DNA of 61,529 bases from positions 1 through 61,529 of the forward strand of contig WLJO01000012.1 of assembly GCA_009701715.1 (NCBI GenBank), in the 5' to 3' direction. The notes below the pieces were generated by a model, which made no database searches, was not told the DNA's origin, and saw only the letters and a list, made by a program, of their open reading frames with translations. The stretch comes from Actinomycetota bacterium (GTDB lineage: Bacteria > Actinomycetota > Acidimicrobiia > Acidimicrobiales > Ilumatobacteraceae). Shown here piece by piece: positions 53,376-58,697 of this stretch (positions are counted from its first letter, which is position 1; the number at the start of each line of letters is the position of its first letter). The position numbers and the translations under genes are program-made.

Positions 53376-54659
53376 CTATCGGGTCTCGATGGTCATCGGG
53401 AGGTGCTTCATGCCGCCGATGAAGTTGGACCTGAGCCGCTCGATCGGCCCGTCCACGGCCCAGTCCTTCACACGGGGGAGCAGTTCCTCGAGGAGCAAGC
53501 GGATCTCCATACGGGCGAGTTGGGCGCCGAGGCACAGGTGTGGGCTCCGCAGGCCGAACGCAACGTGGTCGTTCGGTGTGCGCCGGATGTCGAAGCGATA
53601 GGGGTCGGGGAAGGCGTCGTGGTCGTGGTCTGCGGACGTGAACCAGATGACTACCTTGTCGCCCGCTCTGATGCTCCGTCCGTTCAGCTCGGTGTCGGCG
53701 AGCGCGGTCCGCCGGAAGTTCATCGTGACCGTGGAGTAGCGGAGGATCTCCTCCACGGCGCTCTCGACCAGTGCGGGGTTGGTACCGATCGCGCGCTGGA
53801 GGTCACGCATTTGGTCCGGGTGTTCGGAGAGTGCCTTCATCCCCGCGGCCATCGTGTACCGGCTGGTGTCGTTGCCTGCTCCGACAAGCAGCACGAAGAA
53901 GTTCTTGAACTCGCGATCGCTGAGCAACTCACCGTCCACCGCTGGTTGGAGCAGGGAGTTGATGACGTCGTGCATGGGGCAGGCGCGGCGTAGGTTCGCC
54001 TGTTCCTCGGCATATCGATACAGCTCGAGTCCGGCAGGGGAGCGAAAGGGCATGGCCCTGAACTCGTCGGTGTTCACGAGGTCCACGGGGTAGTCGGTCA
54101 TCTCGGGGTCGAAGTTGCCGAGCAGGGCGTCCCCGCGTTCGACGAGCCACGGCCCGTCTTCGTCGGGCACGCCGAGCAGTTTGCCGAGCATCCGCATCGG
54201 GAGTTGTTTGGCGATGCGTTCGGTGACGTCGAGGTGGACGGTGGACGACCCCGGGAGCGCGTCGTCCACGACCTGTCGGGCAATCTCCCGGATGGCCGCT
54301 TCGTACCCCATCACTTCGCGGCGGCTGAACGGGCGCGAGACGAGGCGCCGGTATCGCGTGTGTTCCGGCGGGTCGTACTCGAGCATGTTGCGCCGCGCCT
54401 CGAAGTCGTCGGGCTCCATCTCCTCGAGCGTGATGCCCTGGGCATTGGAGAACACGGCGGTGTTCCTGCTCACGCTCAACAGGTCGTCGTAACGGGTGAC
54501 CGCCCAGAACCCTTTGCCGCCGTCGGTCTCGTCCCACCACGACACGGGATCCGTTCGCCGGAGACGCTCGAATGTTGCGTGCGGGAAGCCGTTGGCGTAG
54601 GTGTCGGGATCGACGATGTTGAGGTCGTCAGGCCCCGTTGTCTCGATGGAGATGCTCAT
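53376..54659 (-). CDS. Cytochrome P450
   Basis: A 427-residue soluble bacterial P450. The I-helix is LLVGAGNDTSR, the ExxR pair is EEILR, and the heme loop is FGLRSPHLCLG with the proximal cysteine. The loop departs slightly from FGxGxHxCxG (Arg-Ser in place of Gly-x). The N-terminus (GFPHATFERLRRTDPV, WAVTRYDDLLSVSRN) is typical of actinobacterial steroid or fatty-acid hydroxylases. It is 22 bp after the GS-like gene and probably co-transcribed. No ferredoxin gene is adjacent. Confidence 0.9.
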   Translation of the reverse strand: MSISIETTGPDDLNIVDPDTYANGFPHATFERLRRTDPVSWWDETDGGKGFWAVTRYDDLLSVSRNTAVFSNAQGITLEEMEPDDFEARRNMLEYDPPEHTRYRRLVSRPFSRREVMGYEAAIREIARQVVDDALPGSSTVHLDVTERIAKQLPMRMLGKLLGVPDEDGPWLVERGDALLGNFDPEMTDYPVDLVNTDEFRAMPFRSPAGLELYRYAEEQANLRRACPMHDVINSLLQPAVDGELLSDREFKNFFVLLVGAGNDTSRYTMAAGMKALSEHPDQMRDLQRAIGTNPALVESAVEEILRYSTVTMNFRRTALADTELNGRSIRAGDKVVIWFTSADHDHDAFPDPYRFDIRRTPNDHVAFGLRSPHLCLGAQLARMEIRLLLEELLPRVKDWAVDGPIERLRSNFIGGMKHLPMTIETR

Positions 54660-54681
54660 GGGGTTCGTTCGGCTCCGTCGA

Positions 54682-55965
54682 TCACAGGAACGGGAGGTAG
54701 TACTTGTGCTCCCAGTCGGTGGTGTGCGCCGCGTACTTCGCCCACTCCTCCCGCTTGATCGCAAGGAGATTGTCCACACACATCTGGCCGAACGCCGACG
54801 CGAACTCGGTGTCGGCCTCGAGAGCGTCGAGGGCGATCGACAGGTTCTCCGGGGTCGACCGGCTCGTCGACGCCGTCTCGATCGCGTCGTTGGTCTCGAT
54901 GACGGGTGGTTCGATCCGGTTCATCACGCCGAGGTAGCCGGCAACCAGTACCGCTGCGGTGGCGAGGTACGGGTTGGCCGCACCGTCGGGCTGGCGGTAC
55001 TCGAGCCGTGTGCTCGCACCCCGCTCCGGTGAGACGCGCACGGTGGTGAAACGGTGGTCGAGGCCCCAGTTGGCCCAGAAGCCGGCCATCTGTCCGGCGC
55101 GCAGCCGCTTGTAGGAGTTCACCGTCGGCGCAACGATCGCGGAGAGCGCCTCGTGGTGCGCAAGGAGTCCACCGATCGCCCAACGGGCGGTGTCGGACAG
55201 CCCGTAGTCCCCGCTGGTGTCCACGAGGGCGTTGGTCCCCTCGGCGTTCCGCAGCGAAAGATTCACGTGGAGCCCGCTGCCGCCCGCTGCGGTGAAGGGC
55301 TTGCCCATGAACGTGAGGTGCAGACCCTTCTGGCGGGCGATCTCCTGGGCCATCAGCTTGAACACCGCAATGTCGTCAACGGCCTTGAGCGCACGGTCGT
55401 AGTGAAGGGTGAACTCGAGCTGTGGGGCGTCGTACTCGGTGTGCGCCGCTTCCACCGCGAGCCCGGCGCGAACGGCGCCCTCGAGCACGTCGTCGATGAG
55501 ACCGTGCGGATCGGCGATGGGGCCGGTCTGGTACACGATCGACCCGGGGGCGGATACCGCGCGCCAGCCGCCGCTGCCGTCGGGCTCCAGCGGGAAGGCC
55601 TCCAGCTCGATGCCTACGTAGGGGTCCAGGCCGAGGGATTCCCACAGTGCGATTGCGTTGCGGAGCACAGTTCGGGGCGCCACGTCGAGCAGTTCGTCGC
55701 GGAAGTAGAGATCGCACACCACGAGGCGTTCGCCCTCGACCCAGGACGGTCGCATCTCGGAGCGGTCGAAGACGGCCTCGCAGTCCGGCATTCCCTCAAG
55801 GAAGCGGGACCCGGGAGCGCCCACCGTCATCTGGTTGTCGAAGTTCTGTGCGAACAGCGTCAGGCAGTGCCGGATCCGGTTCGTGTGCGGCTCGCCGGGG
55901 AGGTATCGGGTTCGCGCCAGACCGAGATGATCGGTGAACAGCGTCCTGACTCGAGGGGAGACCAT
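54682..55965 (-). CDS. Glutamine synthetase-like gamma-glutamyl ligase (2)
   Basis: A 427-residue glutamine-synthetase-fold protein. Visible elements: VGIELEAFPLEPDGSG (metal/glutamate site), EYDAPQLEFTLHYD, the histidine motif GSGLHVNLSL, and APTVNSYKRLRAGQMAGF (nucleotide site). It lacks an adenylylation tyrosine motif and differs strongly from GS-like gene 1. With a neighbouring gamma-glutamyl hydrolase it is probably an amine gamma-glutamylating enzyme. The ATG has GAGGTG 8 bases upstream. Confidence 0.82.
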   Translation of the reverse strand: MVSPRVRTLFTDHLGLARTRYLPGEPHTNRIRHCLTLFAQNFDNQMTVGAPGSRFLEGMPDCEAVFDRSEMRPSWVEGERLVVCDLYFRDELLDVAPRTVLRNAIALWESLGLDPYVGIELEAFPLEPDGSGGWRAVSAPGSIVYQTGPIADPHGLIDDVLEGAVRAGLAVEAAHTEYDAPQLEFTLHYDRALKAVDDIAVFKLMAQEIARQKGLHLTFMGKPFTAAGGSGLHVNLSLRNAEGTNALVDTSGDYGLSDTARWAIGGLLAHHEALSAIVAPTVNSYKRLRAGQMAGFWANWGLDHRFTTVRVSPERGASTRLEYRQPDGAANPYLATAAVLVAGYLGVMNRIEPPVIETNDAIETASTSRSTPENLSIALDALEADTEFASAFGQMCVDNLLAIKREEWAKYAAHTTDWEHKYYLPFL

Positions 55966-56111
55966 GTTGTAAGCACCTCGTGGGCTGGTTGTCCGTCGTG
56001 ACGTGGCGGGAGCGGCGAGCCGGCTTGCCCCGCCCGGCTGACCCCAAGTCGTTTGGAACCATACAAGGTCTGGGTGCCGGACGGGAAGGGCTGCCGCCGT
56101 ACGTTGCCCCG

Positions 56112-56624
56112 CTAGCCGCCGCTCTCCACGTGCGTGAGGACCTTGCGCAGCAGTCTGGCGAGGGTTGCCTGCTCGGCGGGGCTCAGCACCTCGACCACCT
56201 GGGTCTCCTGGGCATTGAACTGCGGGAACAGGCGCTTGATCAGTGTCCGACCGCCTGGGGTGAGGCGTACCACGACGAGCCGACCGTCGGACTCGTGCGC
56301 GGTCCGCAGGACGTGCCCCCTCGACTCGAGCGTGGCGAGCACCCCGGTGAGCGTGCCCTTGGTGACCCCGCACTCTTCGGCGAGGTGACGTGTCTCCATC
56401 GGGCCCCATACCCAGAGCACGAACAAGGCGGTGAACGAGGTCCACGACAGGCCGGACTCGCCCAGTACGTCTCGCTCCATCCGTGCCCGCACGGCGTTGG
56501 CCACCCGGTACACGTTCTGCACAGCGCTCATCGAGGCGAAGTCGATGTCGTGGAGCGAGCCGACCCGGTTGGCCACCGCCTGCTCGCGCTCGGTCGGGTT
56601 GGAATCGCGTCGGACCGTTCCCAT
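56112..56624 (-). CDS. MarR family transcriptional regulator
   Basis: A 170-residue MarR-type regulator with a winged helix-turn-helix (TRHLAEECGVTKGTLTGVLATLESRGHVLRT, about 82-112, followed by a wing with DGRLVVVRLTPGG). The ATG at 56624 lies 8 bases after TACCGT. It is divergent from the gamma-glutamyl hydrolase and upstream of the GS-like and P450 genes, so it probably controls this cluster. Confidence 0.88.
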   Translation of the reverse strand: MGTVRRDSNPTEREQAVANRVGSLHDIDFASMSAVQNVYRVANAVRARMERDVLGESGLSWTSFTALFVLWVWGPMETRHLAEECGVTKGTLTGVLATLESRGHVLRTAHESDGRLVVVRLTPGGRTLIKRLFPQFNAQETQVVEVLSPAEQATLARLLRKVLTHVESGG

Positions 56625-56632
56625 CGCTGCAG

Positions 56633-56638
56633 ACGGTA
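56633..56638 (-). promoter_or_regulatory. TACCGT -10 box of the MarR gene
   Basis: Minus-strand TACCGT lies 8 bases before the ATG at 56624. Confidence 0.45.
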
Positions 56639-56649
56639 CCGCGGACGGG

Positions 56650-56677
56650 TTCGCACGCTGTAGGCGTGGGATAGATT
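56650..56677 (+). promoter_or_regulatory. Hydrolase promoter with MarR-operator candidate
   Basis: TTCGCA (56650-56655), a 16-base spacer and TAGATT (56672-56677) form a promoter 7 bases before the GTG at 56685. CACGC-N5-GCGTG (56654-56668) is an inverted repeat inside the spacer and a good candidate for MarR binding. Confidence 0.5.
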
Positions 56678-56684
56678 CCGTCCC

Positions 56685-57434
56685 GTGGGGAGACCTCTGA
56701 TTGCGCTGAGCGGGCGGCGATATGGCGCGCCGGAGGTGCCGTCGCTGCCGGCGAACTTCCGGGACGAGCAGGTAGACCTGCACCTTGCGGCGTACAGCGA
56801 CGCGGTTGCGGCAGCGGGTGGGGTGGCACTGATGCTGCCGTGCATCGACACCTCCGTCGAGGCTCTCGACCATATGGACGCGTTGGTGCTCACCGGCGGG
56901 GGTGATGTGGACCCGGCGCTGTACGGCGAGGACCCTCACGAGACTGTTTACGGCATCGACACGCACCGTGACCGGGTGGAGATCGCGCTGCTCCGTCGTG
57001 CGCTCGAGATTGGGATTCCAGTGCTCGCAATCTGCAGGGGCATGCAGGTGTTGAACGTCGCCCTCGGGGGTTCGCTGCTGCAGCACATCGAGGGCGAAGA
57101 GGTCGGTCTGCACGCGGCGTGGGAATACCCCGTGTCGGCACGCGTCCACACGGTCGCCTTCGACGAAGGCTCAATAGCCCGTGAGGTCTTCGGACCCGGG
57201 CTCAACGTCAACACCCTTCATCACCAGGCAGTCGGCCGTGTCGCGCCGACGCTCGTGTGCACGGGTCGCGCACCGGACGGGATTGTCGAATCCGTTGAGA
57301 TCCCGGGGTGCAGTGTCTGGGGCATGCAATGGCACCCGGAGCTACTGGCACCACAACCCGACCCGGCGTTCGCCTGGCTCGTCAAGCGTGCATCCATTGG
57401 CCTCGCGCCGAACATCCCTACGGGTAGCGGATGA
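56685..57434 (+). CDS. Gamma-glutamyl hydrolase, class I amidotransferase fold (PuuD-like)
   Basis: A 249-residue peptidase C26 protein. The nucleophile is Cys117 (VLAICRGMQVLN), and the catalytic His217 and Glu219 are in MQWHPELL; LVLTGGGDVDPALYGE is the oxyanion region. PuuD-type enzymes release the amine-derived acid from gamma-glutamyl-GABA. The GTG at 56685 follows a TANNNT box and has no Shine-Dalgarno. Its 3' end overlaps the convergent oxidoreductase by 17 bases, and part of its tail is duplicated at 58511. Confidence 0.88.
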   Translation: MGRPLIALSGRRYGAPEVPSLPANFRDEQVDLHLAAYSDAVAAAGGVALMLPCIDTSVEALDHMDALVLTGGGDVDPALYGEDPHETVYGIDTHRDRVEIALLRRALEIGIPVLAICRGMQVLNVALGGSLLQHIEGEEVGLHAAWEYPVSARVHTVAFDEGSIAREVFGPGLNVNTLHHQAVGRVAPTLVCTGRAPDGIVESVEIPGCSVWGMQWHPELLAPQPDPAFAWLVKRASIGLAPNIPTGSG

Positions 57435-58419
57435 CCACCTTGCCGCTGTTGCCGCCTGCGTGCAGGTACTCGACGGCATTGACAACCTGCTCGAGCCCGC
57501 TGAATACCCTGCGATCCACGAGGGGGTCAACGGCGCCGCTCTCAACAAGCGCGAGGTTCGCGACGATATGACCGGGCAACTCGTCGGGCCAGTGCGAAAA
57601 GAGGAAGGCCCGCAGTTGAGCCGACTTCCAGAGCAGCTTGTGGTAGATCCGCGGTGACGTGACGGGCTTCGGGCCGGTCGTGTACTCCGAGATGAATCCA
57701 CAGATGACGATGCGGCCTCGCTGCGCGATGTTGTCCACGCACGTGTCGAAGGTCTGTTCGCCGACCTGTTCGAAGACAAGGTCGATGCCGTTCGGGTATT
57801 CGGTACTCAGCACCGCGCCGAGGTCCTCGTTACGGTAGACAATGACGCGGTCACAGCCGAGCCTGCGCAATTCAACGGCCTTCTCCTCGGTGCTGCAGGT
57901 GCCGATGACGTGGTTGCCTGCCAACTTCGCCAGTTGCACGCACCAGCTCCCAACCCCGCCCGCAGCGGCCGTGATGAGCACCGTCTCGCCCGAACCCATC
58001 TGGCCGACGGAGTTGAGCCCGACCGATGCAGTGCTCCCGCAGACCACGGCGGTCATCACCTCGGGCGAGCAGGTGGGAACCTTGAGCACCTGCAGGGCAT
58101 CCCGATAGATGAGTTCTGCATACGCGCTCCCGAGACTCGGTGACACCACGTAGTCGCCCACAGCGAGATGGCTGATTCCTTCGCCAACCTCGATCACCTC
58201 GCCGATGCTCTCGCAGCCGAGGTCGAAGGGAAAGGTGCCGTCGGAGAAGTACACGCCAGCGGCGATATTGACATCGGATGCATTCACGCCCCCGAAATGA
58301 TTCCGGATGAGTACCTGGCCGGGCGCCGGGGAGGTTCTCGGAACCTCGACGATCTCGGCGGCTGCACGGAAGTTCCTCGTGTACCCGTTGCAGACGATCT
58401 TTCGATAACTGGACCCCAT
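57418..58419 (-). CDS. Medium-chain NADPH:quinone oxidoreductase-like protein
   Basis: A 333-residue MDR-superfamily protein without zinc-binding cysteine clusters, so quinone-reductase or enoyl-reductase-like. N-terminal GroES-like domain (PGQVLIRNHFGGVNASDVNI), then a Rossmann motif (LITAAAGGVGSWCVQLAKLAG) and FEQVGEQTFDTCVDNIAQRGRIVICGF. The substrate is unknown. It lies between two copies of the hydrolase 3' end. Confidence 0.87.
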   Translation of the reverse strand: MGSSYRKIVCNGYTRNFRAAAEIVEVPRTSPAPGQVLIRNHFGGVNASDVNIAAGVYFSDGTFPFDLGCESIGEVIEVGEGISHLAVGDYVVSPSLGSAYAELIYRDALQVLKVPTCSPEVMTAVVCGSTASVGLNSVGQMGSGETVLITAAAGGVGSWCVQLAKLAGNHVIGTCSTEEKAVELRRLGCDRVIVYRNEDLGAVLSTEYPNGIDLVFEQVGEQTFDTCVDNIAQRGRIVICGFISEYTTGPKPVTSPRIYHKLLWKSAQLRAFLFSHWPDELPGHIVANLALVESGAVDPLVDRRVFSGLEQVVNAVEYLHAGGNSGKVVIRYP

Positions 58420-58459
58420 GTCTGACCCCCGTTCGACTTGGATGTTCGGCTGACCGTAG

Positions 58460-58567
58460 CAGGGGGGCGACCAGCGGGGCGCCGGACAGCTGATGCCTCA
58501 GCCGAACCCAGCGTTCGCCTGGCTCGTCGAGCGTGCCACGGAAAGGTCCGCTCCTTCTCAACGTTGA
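58460..58567 (+). pseudogene. Fragment of a second gamma-glutamyl hydrolase 3' end
   Basis: After an in-frame TAG (58457-58459) the frame reads ...GQLMPQPNPAFAWLVERA..., matching the tail of the hydrolase ending at 57434 (LLAPQPDPAFAWLVKRA). DNA at 58511-58536 matches 57366-57391 with a single mismatch over 26 bases. The rest of the gene is absent. Confidence 0.65.
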
Positions 58568-58685
58568 AGAGGGCAGCGATACCTTGCAGGATTCGAGCGG
58601 GGGGCATCCCTGTCCGGCATGCAATGTTCATTGCTAGTTCACCAAACCGATCCGCCCCACGCGGTCGGTGAAATCGGTTGGATCG

Positions 58686-58691
58686 TATGCT
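58686..58691 (+). promoter_or_regulatory. TATGCT -10 box of the RCC1-repeat gene
   Basis: TATGCT lies 6 bases before the GTG at 58698; no Shine-Dalgarno is visible. Confidence 0.45.
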
Positions 58692-58697
58692 CACTCG

